A stretch of 64,000 nucleotides of DNA from Bacillus sp. V3-13 (GTDB lineage: Bacteria; Bacillota; Bacilli; Bacillales; Cytobacillaceae): positions 53,677-117,676 of the forward strand of contig NZ_PGUZ01000017.1 of the NCBI RefSeq assembly GCF_002860165.1. Reading direction: 5' to 3'. Position 1 is the first letter of the stretch, and each line of letters begins with the position of its first letter. Positions 15,903 through 24,773 of the stretch are shown here, in pieces. The position numbers and the translations under genes are program-made. A model generated the notes under the pieces. That model made no database searches and was not told where the DNA came from. It was given only the letters and a program-made list of their open reading frames with translations.

Positions 15903-18900
15903 ATGAAAACAAAGGCCGGAAGCTTATTTAAAAGGCTCCGCTACTTTAGGCCCGTCGAAACTTATTCAGAAGGCTGGAGCCAACTATCTGCAGAGGATCG
16001 GGACTGGGAGAGAGTTTACCGCCAGCGCTGGCAGCATGATAAGGTTGTCCGCACAACACATGGAGTTAACTGTACCGGTTCTTGCAGTTGGAAGGTATTT
16101 GTGAAAGATGGAATCATTACATGGGAAAACCAGCAGACCGACTACCCGAGCTGTGGACCGGATATGCCAGAGTTTGAACCGCGGGGCTGTCCGCGCGGAG
16201 CGAGCTTCTCCTGGTATGTATACAGTCCGCTTCGAGTCAAATACCCGTATGTTCGTGGCGTTCTTTTAAAATCATATCGGGAAGCAGTTAAACAGCAAAA
16301 TGATCCGGTCAAAGCATGGGAAAGTATTGTAGAGAATCCTGACAAAGCAAAACAGTATAAGGCTGCCCGGGGGAAGGGCGGGTTCGTCCGGTCGACCTGG
16401 GAGGAAGTCAATGAAATCATTTCAGCTTCCCTCCTATATACCATCAAAAAATACGGGCCCGATCGCATCGCCGGATTTACTCCCATTCCGGCAATGTCAA
16501 TGGTCAGCTATGCAGCGGGAGCCAGATTTTTATCGATGATTGGGGCACCAATGCTTAGTTTTTACGACTGGTATGCCGATCTGCCCCCTGCCTCCCCGCA
16601 AATATGGGGAGAGCAAACGGATGTTCCGGAGAGCAGTGATTGGTATAACGCGGGTTACATTATGATGTGGGGCTCAAATGTACCGATGACGAGAACACCC
16701 GACGCTCATTTTATGACTGAAGTGCGCTACAAAGGAACAAAGGTGGTAACTGTCAGTCCTGATTATGCGGAAAATGTAAAATTTGCTGATGACTGGCTCG
16801 CTGTTAACCCCGGTGAAGATGCCGCCCTTGCCCAGGCGATGACCCATGTCATTTTAAAAGAGTTTTATGTCGACAATAAAACCGATTATTTTTATCAGTA
16901 TGCCCAAAAGTACACAGATCTCCCATACCTGATCACGTTGAAGCGGAATGGGGAAGCTTACGTTTCCGATCGCTTTTTAACCGCAAGTGATCTGGGAATG
17001 CCCTTCACGCATGCAGAATGGAAAACGGCAGTTATCGATAAAAAGACGAATAAAATAGTCATTCCAAATGGAAGTATCGGACATCGCTGGGAAAATAAAG
17101 GACAATGGAACCTTCTGCAAAGCGATGAGGAAGGAAATTCATTTGAACCGGAGTTAACCATACATGGAATTGAAGACGGTACAGTTCCCATCGAGTTTCC
17201 TTACTTTGGCCGGGATGGAAAGCGCACGATCTCCCGTTCCGTTCCGGTACGGAAAGTGATAACGGCCTCTGGGGAACAAACATACGCCACAACAGTATTT
17301 GATCTCATGCTTGCCCACTACGGAGTGAACAGGGAGTTTGAGGGGGACTACCCGTCAGGCTACGATGATGACAAGCCTTATACGCCAGCCTGGCAGGAAA
17401 AATATACAGGTATTGACCGGAAGCTGGTTGTGAAAATTGCAAGAGAATTTGCGCAAAATGCGAGTGATACAAAAGGCCGCTCGATGATTATCATGGGCGC
17501 CGGTGTCAATCATTGGTTTAACGGCGATACCATCTATCGAAGTATTTTAAACCTCGTTTTGCTTACTGGTTCACAGGGAGTGAACGGCGGGGGCTGGGCC
17601 CATTATGTTGGACAGGAGAAATGCCGGGTTCCTGAAGGCTGGGGAACGATCGCTTTTGGCCGCGATTGGTCAATGCCTCCCCGCCTGCAAAATGCCACTT
17701 CTTTCTATTATTTTGCAACGGACCAGTGGCGTTATGAAGAAATCTCACTGAACGAACTTGCCTCGCCGCTTGTGAAAAAGGCAAGATACCAGCATTCAGC
17801 TGATTATAATGTTCTCGCTGCCCGTTTAGGCTGGCTGCCATCCTATCCGCAATTTAATCGCAATTCTCTTCAATTATATGAAGATGCGAAAAAAGCAGGG
17901 GCGCAAACAGCAGAAGAAGTGGTCGATTACACCGTAAATGAATTAAAAACAGGTCAAATGGAATTCGCCATTGAAGATCCCGACAATCCTGTTAATTTTC
18001 CAAGAAATCTGTTTGTCTGGCGTTCTAATTTAATCTCAAGCTCTGGTAAAGGGCATGAATATTTCTTGAAGCATCTTCTTGGTACATCGAATGGGTTATT
18101 GTCCGACGAAAACAATTCGATGAAGCCGGAAGAAATAAAGTGGAACGAAAAGGCAGCTGAGGGGAAGCTTGACCTTCTTGTAAGTGTCGATTTCCGGATG
18201 GCGGGTAACGCCTTGTATTCTGATATCGTTTTACCGGCAGCAACCTGGTATGAAAAACACGATATTAGCAGTACCGATATGCATCCTTTTATTCATCCGT
18301 TTAATCCGGCTATTAATCCGCCATGGGAAGCAAAGTCTGACTGGGACACTTTTAAAGGAATTGCGAAGACTTTTTCGGGAATGGCCAGGGATTACTTTCC
18401 ATCAGCCGTAACGGATTTAGTGGCCACCCCGCTGCTCCATGATTCAACGGATGAGATTGCCCAACCTTTCGGCAAAGTACGGGACTGGAAAACGGGGGAA
18501 GTTGAGCCTTTACCAGGAATCACGATGCCGCGTTTCACTCTTGTGGAGCGCGACTATCAACAAATATACGAAAAATTCATTGCCCTCGGACCACTTGCCG
18601 AGAAAAATCCTGTCGGTGCTCACGGGATTTCTTTCCCGGTTACAGAACAATACGAGCAGCTAAAAAAAATGAACGGAATTATAGCTGAAAAAGGAGTTTC
18701 TTGCAGTAGACCAAAACTTGAAACAGGACGGCAAGCAGCGGAAGCGATGATGACTTTATCCAGTGCGACAAATGGAAAAGTCGCCATGAAGGCATGGGCT
18801 GCAGAGGAGGCAAAAACGGGTTTAAATCTAAAAGATATTGCGGAAGACCGGGCTTCCGAACATCACACCTTCCAGGATATAACCGTTCAGCCGCGTCAAG

Positions 18901-19592
18901 TGATCTCAACACCAATCTTTACTGGCTCAAATAAAGGAAGCAGACGATACTCTGCTTTTACCACAAATATTGAACGGTTTGTTCCATTTCGGACACTAAC
19001 CGGAAGGCAGCATTTCTATCTTGACCATGAGATTATCATCGAATACGGAGAAAGCTTTCCTATCTATAAGCCAACTTTACCGGAAATGGTTTTTTCAGCG
19101 CGCGACAGATTGCCAAATCGGCAAGAGAAGGAAATCACGCTTCGTTATTTAACCCCTCATGGAAAATGGAATATGCACAGTACTTATCAGGATAACTTGA
19201 TGATGTTGACCCTTTTTCGAGGTGGTCCACATGTATGGTTGAGTGATAAGGATGCCAAAAAGGCTGGAATAAATGATAATGACTGGGTTGAAGTATATAA
19301 CAGGAATGGAGTAGTAGCCGCAAGAGCCGTTACAAGCCATAAGATGCCAACCGGGACACTGTATATGTACCATGCACAGGATAAACACATTAACACACCG
19401 GGTACAACGATTACCGGTGAACGCGGCGGATCTCATAACAGCCCAACGAAAATTCATGTGAAGCCGACACAAATAATCGGCGGCTACGCTCAGCTCAGCT
19501 ATGGATTTAATTACTATGGGCCGATCGGAAACCAGCGTGACATTTACGTATCCGTTCGCAAGATGAAGGAGGTGCCTTGGCTTGAAGATTAA
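15903..19592 (+). CDS. narG: Respiratory nitrate reductase alpha subunit
   Basis: NarG is the cytoplasmic-facing molybdenum (bis-MGD) catalytic subunit that reduces nitrate to nitrite. It has 1229 residues, normal for the family. The FS0 [4Fe-4S] ligands are His53, Cys57, Cys61 (THGVNCTGSC) and Cys96 (RGCPRGA). Asp226 in WYADLPPASPQ aligns with the molybdenum ligand Asp222 of E. coli. No Tat signal sequence is present, consistent with an enzyme anchored on the inside by NarI. AAAGGAG precedes ATG. It overlaps narH by 11 bases. Confidence 0.97.
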   Translation: MKTKAGSLFKRLRYFRPVETYSEGWSQLSAEDRDWERVYRQRWQHDKVVRTTHGVNCTGSCSWKVFVKDGIITWENQQTDYPSCGPDMPEFEPRGCPRGASFSWYVYSPLRVKYPYVRGVLLKSYREAVKQQNDPVKAWESIVENPDKAKQYKAARGKGGFVRSTWEEVNEIISASLLYTIKKYGPDRIAGFTPIPAMSMVSYAAGARFLSMIGAPMLSFYDWYADLPPASPQIWGEQTDVPESSDWYNAGYIMMWGSNVPMTRTPDAHFMTEVRYKGTKVVTVSPDYAENVKFADDWLAVNPGEDAALAQAMTHVILKEFYVDNKTDYFYQYAQKYTDLPYLITLKRNGEAYVSDRFLTASDLGMPFTHAEWKTAVIDKKTNKIVIPNGSIGHRWENKGQWNLLQSDEEGNSFEPELTIHGIEDGTVPIEFPYFGRDGKRTISRSVPVRKVITASGEQTYATTVFDLMLAHYGVNREFEGDYPSGYDDDKPYTPAWQEKYTGIDRKLVVKIAREFAQNASDTKGRSMIIMGAGVNHWFNGDTIYRSILNLVLLTGSQGVNGGGWAHYVGQEKCRVPEGWGTIAFGRDWSMPPRLQNATSFYYFATDQWRYEEISLNELASPLVKKARYQHSADYNVLAARLGWLPSYPQFNRNSLQLYEDAKKAGAQTAEEVVDYTVNELKTGQMEFAIEDPDNPVNFPRNLFVWRSNLISSSGKGHEYFLKHLLGTSNGLLSDENNSMKPEEIKWNEKAAEGKLDLLVSVDFRMAGNALYSDIVLPAATWYEKHDISSTDMHPFIHPFNPAINPPWEAKSDWDTFKGIAKTFSGMARDYFPSAVTDLVATPLLHDSTDEIAQPFGKVRDWKTGEVEPLPGITMPRFTLVERDYQQIYEKFIALGPLAEKNPVGAHGISFPVTEQYEQLKKMNGIIAEKGVSCSRPKLETGRQAAEAMMTLSSATNGKVAMKAWAAEEAKTGLNLKDIAEDRASEHHTFQDITVQPRQVISTPIFTGSNKGSRRYSAFTTNIERFVPFRTLTGRQHFYLDHEIIIEYGESFPIYKPTLPEMVFSARDRLPNRQEKEITLRYLTPHGKWNMHSTYQDNLMMLTLFRGGPHVWLSDKDAKKAGINDNDWVEVYNRNGVVAARAVTSHKMPTGTLYMYHAQDKHINTPGTTITGERGGSHNSPTKIHVKPTQIIGGYAQLSYGFNYYGPIGNQRDIYVSVRKMKEVPWLED

Positions 19593-21090
19593 AGCACAGG
19601 TAGCGATGGTGATGAATCTGGACAAATGCATTGGCTGTCACACATGCAGTGTTACGTGCAAAAATACATGGACGAACCGTTCCGGCGCGGAGTATATGTG
19701 GTTTAATAATGTTGAAACAAAGCCTGGGGTCGGATATCCAATCCAGTGGGAAGATCAGGAAAAATATAAAGGCGGCTGGACAGTGAGTAATAACCAGCTG
19801 GAATTGAAATCCGGAAGCAAGCTGAATAAGCTTGCTCTTGGAAAAATTTTTTATAACCCCGATCTGCCAACGATTGATGAATATTATGAACCGTGGACAT
19901 ACGATTATGAAAAGCTGACAAATAGTCCCGAGAAGAAGCACCAGCCTGTTGCCCGGCCAAAATCACTTTTAACCGGTGAACGAATCGAGCTTGAATGGGG
20001 GCCGAATTGGGAAGACGATTTGGCCGGAGCCCCCGTTACAGGACCGAAGGATCCCAATCTCGGCACATTGGAGAAATTGGTAAAGTTTGAATTTGAGCAA
20101 GCGTTTATGATGTATTTGCCCCGAATTTGTGAACACTGCTTAAACCCTGGCTGCGTTGCATCGTGTCCATCGGGTGCAATTTATAAAAGGGATGAAGACG
20201 GAATTGTATTAGTAGACCAGGAGCAGTGCCGCGGCTGGCGCTATTGTATGACCGGCTGTCCTTATAAGAAAGTTTATTTCAATTGGGAGACGCAAAAAGC
20301 AGAGAAATGCACATTCTGTTTCCCAAGAATTGAAGCTGGACTCCCAACTGTTTGCTCAGAAACCTGCACGGGGCGTCTTCGTTATATCGGTGTTCTGCTT
20401 TATGACGCAGATCGGGTTAAAGAAGCTGCCTCGGTTCATGATGAGAAAGAGCTATACAGACAGCAGTTAAGTTTATTCCTTAATCCTGATGATCCAAAAG
20501 TGGTTGAACAGGCAAAGAAGGACGGAATTTCTGATGATTGGTTAGACGCAGCACGTATCTCGCCGATTTATAAATTGGCGATCAAATATAAGATCGCATT
20601 ACCACTCCATCCTGAATATCGGACGCTGCCGATGGTTTGGTACGTACCGCCACTTAGTCCGTTTACAAACCTTTTTGAAGGGAAAGATAGCAACGGTTCA
20701 TTGGAAGCGATGTTCCCGGAAATTAGCCAAATGAGAATCCCGCTTGAATACCTGGCAAACTTATTGAGTGCCGGGGATACAGAAGTGATAAAAAAAGTGT
20801 TCGAAAAAATGGTTGTTATGCGTCACTATATGAGAGCCAAAACAGTCGGTAAGGTTCCAAACGATACGCTTGTAAAAAATATTGGCATGACAGCGGATAT
20901 AGTGGAAGAAATGTATCGATTGCTTGCAGTTGCCAAGTATGAAGACAGGTTTGTTATTCCTACTGCCCATAAAGAACATTTTTCAAATCTTTACAAAGAG
21001 CAAGGTTCAACTGGTTATGACTTTGACTGTAATACTTGTAAAGAAGGTGGCTATGTTGGAGAAAACGAGGAACTCCATATCTTCAAGTGA
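19582..21090 (+). CDS. narH: Respiratory nitrate reductase beta subunit
   Basis: NarH carries electrons from the NarI hemes to NarG through one [3Fe-4S] and three [4Fe-4S] clusters. The 502-residue protein shows the ferredoxin-like sets CIGCHTCSVTC (residues about 13-23), CEHCLNPGCVASCP, CRGWRYCMTGCP (with Trp replacing a Cys, marking the [3Fe-4S] site) and CTFCFPRIEAG. TTG 19582 follows AAGGAGGTG and lies within the end of narG, so translation is coupled. It ends inside the start region of narJ. Confidence 0.97.
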   Translation: MKIKAQVAMVMNLDKCIGCHTCSVTCKNTWTNRSGAEYMWFNNVETKPGVGYPIQWEDQEKYKGGWTVSNNQLELKSGSKLNKLALGKIFYNPDLPTIDEYYEPWTYDYEKLTNSPEKKHQPVARPKSLLTGERIELEWGPNWEDDLAGAPVTGPKDPNLGTLEKLVKFEFEQAFMMYLPRICEHCLNPGCVASCPSGAIYKRDEDGIVLVDQEQCRGWRYCMTGCPYKKVYFNWETQKAEKCTFCFPRIEAGLPTVCSETCTGRLRYIGVLLYDADRVKEAASVHDEKELYRQQLSLFLNPDDPKVVEQAKKDGISDDWLDAARISPIYKLAIKYKIALPLHPEYRTLPMVWYVPPLSPFTNLFEGKDSNGSLEAMFPEISQMRIPLEYLANLLSAGDTEVIKKVFEKMVVMRHYMRAKTVGKVPNDTLVKNIGMTADIVEEMYRLLAVAKYEDRFVIPTAHKEHFSNLYKEQGSTGYDFDCNTCKEGGYVGENEELHIFK

Positions 21091-21628
21091 CGAAACAGAA
21101 GTTCGCGAGGCATTTCGAATGATTTCTTATTTGTTGCAGTATCCGGTAAAAAGATGGCTGCAATGGATGGAATTAATGGAAGTAGCTAATTTGTATGAAA
21201 ACCTTAAAATAAAAGAGCCTTTAATCGCTTTTCTTAACATGATTGGTGAATCATCATTAGATGATTTAAAGGAACAATATGTCAGCCTGTTTGATTTTAA
21301 TTCAGCTTGCAGCCTTTATTTAACCTACTTAAAAATAGGTGATCAGCGAGAGCGGGGGCAGATTCTCGCTGAGCTAAAGGAATTGTACCGGAATCATGGG
21401 TTTTTGATGACGGATGAAGAGCTCTCTGATTATCTTCCTCTGGTGTTAGAGTTTTCTGCCGTCGCTCCTTTGCAAGTATCCGTCAACTTATTAACCAGTA
21501 TGCGGGAGCCAATCGAAAAATTGAAAAGTGAGTTAAATAATCTGAATTCACCATATGTCTACTTGATTGATGCTTGTTTGTCCGGATGTGATGTATTGAA
21601 AAAAATCACTTTAATAGGAAAGGGGTGA
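21053..21628 (+). CDS. narJ: Nitrate reductase assembly chaperone NarJ
   Basis: NarJ is the dedicated cytoplasmic chaperone that binds NarG while cofactors are inserted. The protein is about 191 residues, all-helical in appearance (REAFRMISYLLQYP start; LPLVLEFSAV centre), the TorD/NarJ type. The start lies inside narH: ATG 21053 or TTG 21056 with AAGGTGG at 21044-21050. Spacing slightly favours TTG. A frame extending farther upstream exists but would overlap narH extensively without a ribosome binding site. Confidence 0.92.
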   Translation: MLEKTRNSISSSDETEVREAFRMISYLLQYPVKRWLQWMELMEVANLYENLKIKEPLIAFLNMIGESSLDDLKEQYVSLFDFNSACSLYLTYLKIGDQRERGQILAELKELYRNHGFLMTDEELSDYLPLVLEFSAVAPLQVSVNLLTSMREPIEKLKSELNNLNSPYVYLIDACLSGCDVLKKITLIGKG

Positions 21629-21634
21629 TAGAAT

Positions 21635-22327
21635 ATGGATCAATTCCTGTGGGTGATATTCCCTTATCTAATGTTGGCGGTTTCGGTAATAGGCCATCTA
21701 TACCGTTTTAATGCAGACCAACTTGCATGGACTGCCAAGTCCAGTGAATTCCTGGAGAAAAAAAGTTTAAAGTGGGGAAGCATGCTATTCCATTTCGGGA
21801 TCTTGCTGGTAATTGTCGGGCATGTGGTTGGACTTCTGGTTCCAAAAACCTTATTGGAGAATTATGGTATAAATGATGCTTTATATCATACCGGAGCCGT
21901 ATATGGAGGGGGTTTTGCCGGGGTTTTGACGCTTCTCGGGGTCATCATACTGTTGAACCGCCGCCTCTTGAATAAACGGGTACGTATAACAAGTGACATA
22001 AGCGATATTGTGACGTCCATCTTAATATTTCTGATTGTCGTGATCGGAATCTATAATACGGTAATCGGAAATCGTCTTTATGCTGATTTTGATTATCGGG
22101 AAACAATCAGTCCGTGGGTTAGAGGCTTGCTTACCTTTACTCCTGATCCTTCTCGGATGAATGGGGTACCGATGGGATTCCAGCTTCATATTCTTATCTC
22201 GTTTGTCCTAATCGGAATCTGGCCTTTTACCCGTCTTGTCCATGTCTGGAGCGTTCCACTTGCATACTTTAAACGAAACTATATCATCTACCGGAAAAGA
22301 GGGGGAGGATTAAAGCTTTCCAAATAA
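21635..22327 (+). CDS. narI: Respiratory nitrate reductase gamma subunit (cytochrome b)
   Basis: NarI is the membrane diheme cytochrome b that oxidises menaquinol outside and anchors NarGH. It has 230 residues and five membrane helices. Heme ligands His53, His63, His185 and His203 occur with the same spacing as E. coli His56, His66, His187 and His205. It starts 6 bases after narJ behind AAAGGGGTG and closes the narGHJI operon. A downstream hairpin at 22474 probably terminates it. Confidence 0.96.
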   Translation: MDQFLWVIFPYLMLAVSVIGHLYRFNADQLAWTAKSSEFLEKKSLKWGSMLFHFGILLVIVGHVVGLLVPKTLLENYGINDALYHTGAVYGGGFAGVLTLLGVIILLNRRLLNKRVRITSDISDIVTSILIFLIVVIGIYNTVIGNRLYADFDYRETISPWVRGLLTFTPDPSRMNGVPMGFQLHILISFVLIGIWPFTRLVHVWSVPLAYFKRNYIIYRKRGGGLKLSK

Positions 22328-22472
22328 AATAAATGTAAAAAACTTTTCCGTTTTATTAAAAACTTGGAATGAGGGAAAAGTGTTCCTGCGCTGTCCGCTG
22401 TTTTTTAATTGTATCGAAAAAACTGTATAGATAAATCTATACAGTCATTCGAAAATCCTAGTATGTTTTGCA

Positions 22473-22497
22473 GGGCTCCGTTCAGGAGCCTTTTTTC
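22473..22497 (+). terminator. Terminator downstream of narGHJI
   Basis: GGCTCC and GGAGCC form a 6-bp stem followed by six T residues. It lies directly at the 3' end of the converging pssA gene. Confidence 0.75.
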
Positions 22498-22500
22498 TGT

Positions 22501-23040
22501 TTACACTTTTCTCAGCCTGAAGGAACTGACCATTAAAAACGACAGAATTATAATGATGATGATAAATGCGTGCGGCGGCCAATACGGAATCGCCAAAAAG
22601 CTTAAGGTAATCAGGCACCCTGCCGCTGTGATCGGCAGCCCGGTAAAAAAGCCGTTGTTTTCTGATATATTAAACCTGGCGAGGCGGAATGCCCCGCAGC
22701 CGATGAAGAAAACAGTAAAGAAAGCACCGGGAGCACCAAATTCAAATAAGATTCCCTGGTATAATAATAGTGCCGGGGCCACACCGAATGATATAATATC
22801 ACTCATGGAGTCCAGCTGCTTGCCGAGCTCTGATTCGATATTGAATCTTCTTGCAGCGGCGCCGTCAAAGCGGTCTGCTAAAGCAGCAATAAAGATCAGC
22901 AGCAAGCTCAACTTTAAGTTACCATTTATACCGACGATAATTGCAAAACCGCCTAAAGATAAGTTCACTAAAGTTAATACGTTAGCCGTTTGGGCCTTGA
23001 GTTTTTTCACTGTCTGGTCAACAACATCCAACAAAAACAT
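22501..23040 (-). CDS. pssA: CDP-diacylglycerol-serine O-phosphatidyltransferase
   Basis: PssA makes phosphatidylserine from CDP-diacylglycerol and serine in the membrane. The 179-residue protein carries the CDP-alcohol phosphotransferase motif D-x2-D-G-x2-A-R-x8-G-x3-D-x3-D in DRFDGAAARRFNIESELGKQ and the following LDSMSD. Five to six hydrophobic helices are seen. ATG at 23040 is preferred because AAGGAG (23054-23049) lies 8 bases away; a GTG at 23049 overlaps that site. It is divergent from psd, whose product decarboxylates its product, whereas in B. subtilis both lie in one operon. Confidence 0.93.
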   Translation of the reverse strand: MFLLDVVDQTVKKLKAQTANVLTLVNLSLGGFAIIVGINGNLKLSLLLIFIAALADRFDGAAARRFNIESELGKQLDSMSDIISFGVAPALLLYQGILFEFGAPGAFFTVFFIGCGAFRLARFNISENNGFFTGLPITAAGCLITLSFLAIPYWPPHAFIIIIIILSFLMVSSFRLRKV

Positions 23041-23222
23041 GCTCCTCACTCCTTAAACGGAAGGGAATAAACTTGTTTACTAAGCAATGCACCGGGAACA
23101 AGCGGGTTTAAGCCTGTTTCCAACCGCCCGCTTTTCGTCATATATTTTATAATAATATTTTATTTTAAGCTGTGTTATGCCTGTACGTAAAGAGAATTTC
23201 AGCACTTCAGGAGGTAAGCCCA

Positions 23223-24011
23223 TTGATCCAAAATATGTACCGCATCTTGATTGATCTCACCAATGGCCGGGTAACTTCGGGAATTTTGAAACGCTTTGCC
23301 CGTTCAAAGGCGAGCCGTCTTCTTGTGCCTTCATTCGCCAGAGTTTACCGGTTGAATGAGCATGAAATGGATAAGCCGGTAAAAGAGTATCCGACTTTGC
23401 ATGAGCTTTTTATAAGAAAGCTGAAAGAGGGCAGCCGGGTGACAGATCCCGGGGCAGCGTCAATCACAAGCCCGGTTGATGCCGTGATTGAAGAAATTGG
23501 GGTCATCAGTCCTGAAAATGAAATTGAGGTGAAGGGAAAGGTCTATTCAACCAGAGAAATGCTTGGCAATGATCAAGCATTATTGAAATACAACGGTGGA
23601 CCCTATGCGATCTTTTATTTAAGCCCGAGCCATTATCACCGCATCCACAGTCCTGTTTCCGGAAAGATTACCGGGCAATGGACATTGGGGAAAAAATCGT
23701 ATCCGGTTAACCGTCTTGGCCTGAAATACGGGAAAAATCCATTATCGAAAAACTACCGGACGATTACAGAGGTGCAACATGGCGGCGGCCATCTCGCCAT
23801 TATCAAAGTTGGCGCGATGTTTGTCAATTCGATTGAACCGGTCCATAAAGGCGATTTTTTAACAAAAGGGCAAGAGATGGCCTATTTTACTTTTGGTTCA
23901 ACCGTTGTTTTATTATTTGAAAAAGGCTCCGTCAAGCTTGATCCTTCATTAAAAACGCCTGTTGAGATCAAGGTTGGTGAAAAAATCGGCATTGTCGCGG
24001 ATTCCCTGTAA
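23223..24011 (+). CDS. psd: Phosphatidylserine decarboxylase proenzyme
   Basis: Psd converts phosphatidylserine to phosphatidylethanolamine and is a pyruvoyl enzyme made by self-cleavage. The 262-residue protein contains the cleavage triad as GST in FTFGSTVVLL, the new N-terminal pyruvoyl arising from Ser226. The conserved VDA and HYHRIHSPV regions are present. TTG 23223 has CAGGAGG at ideal distance; ATG 23235 is a weaker alternative. It stands divergent to pssA with about 180 bases between starts, a likely shared control region. Confidence 0.93.
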   Translation: MIQNMYRILIDLTNGRVTSGILKRFARSKASRLLVPSFARVYRLNEHEMDKPVKEYPTLHELFIRKLKEGSRVTDPGAASITSPVDAVIEEIGVISPENEIEVKGKVYSTREMLGNDQALLKYNGGPYAIFYLSPSHYHRIHSPVSGKITGQWTLGKKSYPVNRLGLKYGKNPLSKNYRTITEVQHGGGHLAIIKVGAMFVNSIEPVHKGDFLTKGQEMAYFTFGSTVVLLFEKGSVKLDPSLKTPVEIKVGEKIGIVADSL

Positions 24012-24074
24012 GCCGGAAGCAAATTAGCGGGCTTTCGATTTAAAAACCAGAGCGATCCGGCAGACAGAGCCATA

Positions 24075-24098
24075 AAAGAAAAAAGCCCTGACCAGGGC
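24075..24098 (-). terminator. Terminator of sda
   Basis: On the minus strand GCCCT-GGTC-AGGGC is followed by TTTTTTCTTTT, immediately after the sda stop codon. Confidence 0.75.
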
Positions 24099-24100
24099 AG

Positions 24101-24241
24101 TTATACGGAAACTTTGACTTTATTGGAGAGGGAACGCCGGTGAATTTCTGTTTCAATGAGAGAAATAAAATCTTGGCTTAAGTTTAATTCTCTTGCTTTA
24201 TAGTAGGATTCAATCAATAATTCATCTGACAGCTTTCTCAT
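24101..24241 (-). CDS. sda: Sporulation inhibitor Sda
   Basis: Sda is a helical-hairpin checkpoint protein that binds histidine kinases KinA/KinB and blocks the sporulation phosphorelay when replication is perturbed or just initiated. The 46-residue product, [19 protein letters not shown] onward, closely matches B. subtilis Sda (46 residues, [16 protein letters not shown]). ATG 24241 has GGAGGTG 8 bases upstream. A longer frame starting at 24295 would bury this ribosome binding site. A cluster of DnaA boxes upstream fits the known DnaA control of sda. Confidence 0.95.
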   Translation of the reverse strand: MRKLSDELLIESYYKARELNLSQDFISLIETEIHRRSLSNKVKVSV

Positions 24242-24324
24242 ATAGTCATTCACCTCCATTTCAATTTTTTGTTCTAAATTCAAATATATAAACATATACT
24301 GATAGGCTCTAGTGTTGTACCCTT

Positions 24325-24353
24325 ACTTTATCAAAATAAAACGGTCAGAACAA
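24325..24353 (-). promoter_or_regulatory. Candidate sda promoter
   Basis: On the minus strand TTGTTC (24353-24348) and TAAAGT (24330-24325) are separated by 17 bases, placing the start near 24318, some 77 bases before the sda ATG. The DnaA boxes at 24363-24386 then lie just upstream of the -35 box. Confidence 0.4.
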
Positions 24354-24362
24354 CTGTTCCTG

Positions 24363-24461
24363 TTATCCACAGATCTTAGTGGATAACCTGTGATTATCTT
24401 GTTTATAAATGGGAAAGTAGTAAATATACCAATGTGTAAATTGTGAATAAAGTTATCCACA
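24363..24461. promoter_or_regulatory. Cluster of four DnaA boxes between sda and yqeG
   Basis: Two perfect boxes TTATCCACA (24363-24371 and 24453-24461, plus strand) and two single-mismatch boxes on the minus strand (TTATCCACT, 24378-24386; TTATTCACA, 24442-24450) are grouped as two inverted pairs 70 bases apart. In B. subtilis DnaA binds the sda promoter region. The arrangement supports DnaA control here. It is not an origin: no AT-rich unwinding region or dnaA/dnaN genes are adjacent. Confidence 0.85.
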
Positions 24462-24677
24462 ATTGTTGAAACAGCCGGATGTTGTCGAAAAATTTCTTTT
24501 TTTTGTCACATTTACCGAATAATCTCCTCCGTAAAAGGATTTATGGTAAAGGCCGCTTACGCAACAATAAAACAAGCCTGGTGCTTATCGGTCTTTTTAA
24601 AACAACTTGCTTGCCTGATAAGATCGTCCTTTACAATCGTACATCAAACATGTTTCTGGAGAAACGACAGGAATGTT

Positions 24678-24706
24678 TTGAAAGAGCGGGTAAAATTGGT
24701 TATGAT
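24678..24706 (+). promoter_or_regulatory. Sigma-A promoter of the yqeG operon
   Basis: TTGAAA (24678-24683) and TATGAT (24701-24706) with a 17-base spacer lie 68 bases before the yqeG start. The rest of the gap from the DnaA boxes to this promoter shows no other recognisable feature. Confidence 0.65.
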
Positions 24707-24773
24707 GATAACATTATAAAGCAGCTACCGTCCAAGCGGGATAGAAGCATAAACATTAAGAGGTGGAACAAGC

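Noticed and set aside
19149..19941. Long minus-strand frames opposite narG and narH
   Set aside because: Both are shadows of codon bias in highly conserved genes on the other strand.
22409..23056. 215-codon plus-strand frame opposite pssA
   Set aside because: It is antisense to a clear pssA with full catalytic motif, runs through the nar terminator, and its translation is low-complexity without family features.
24363..24461. DnaA boxes as a replication origin
   Set aside because: No dnaA, dnaN or AT-rich unwinding element is adjacent. The sda neighbour explains the boxes.
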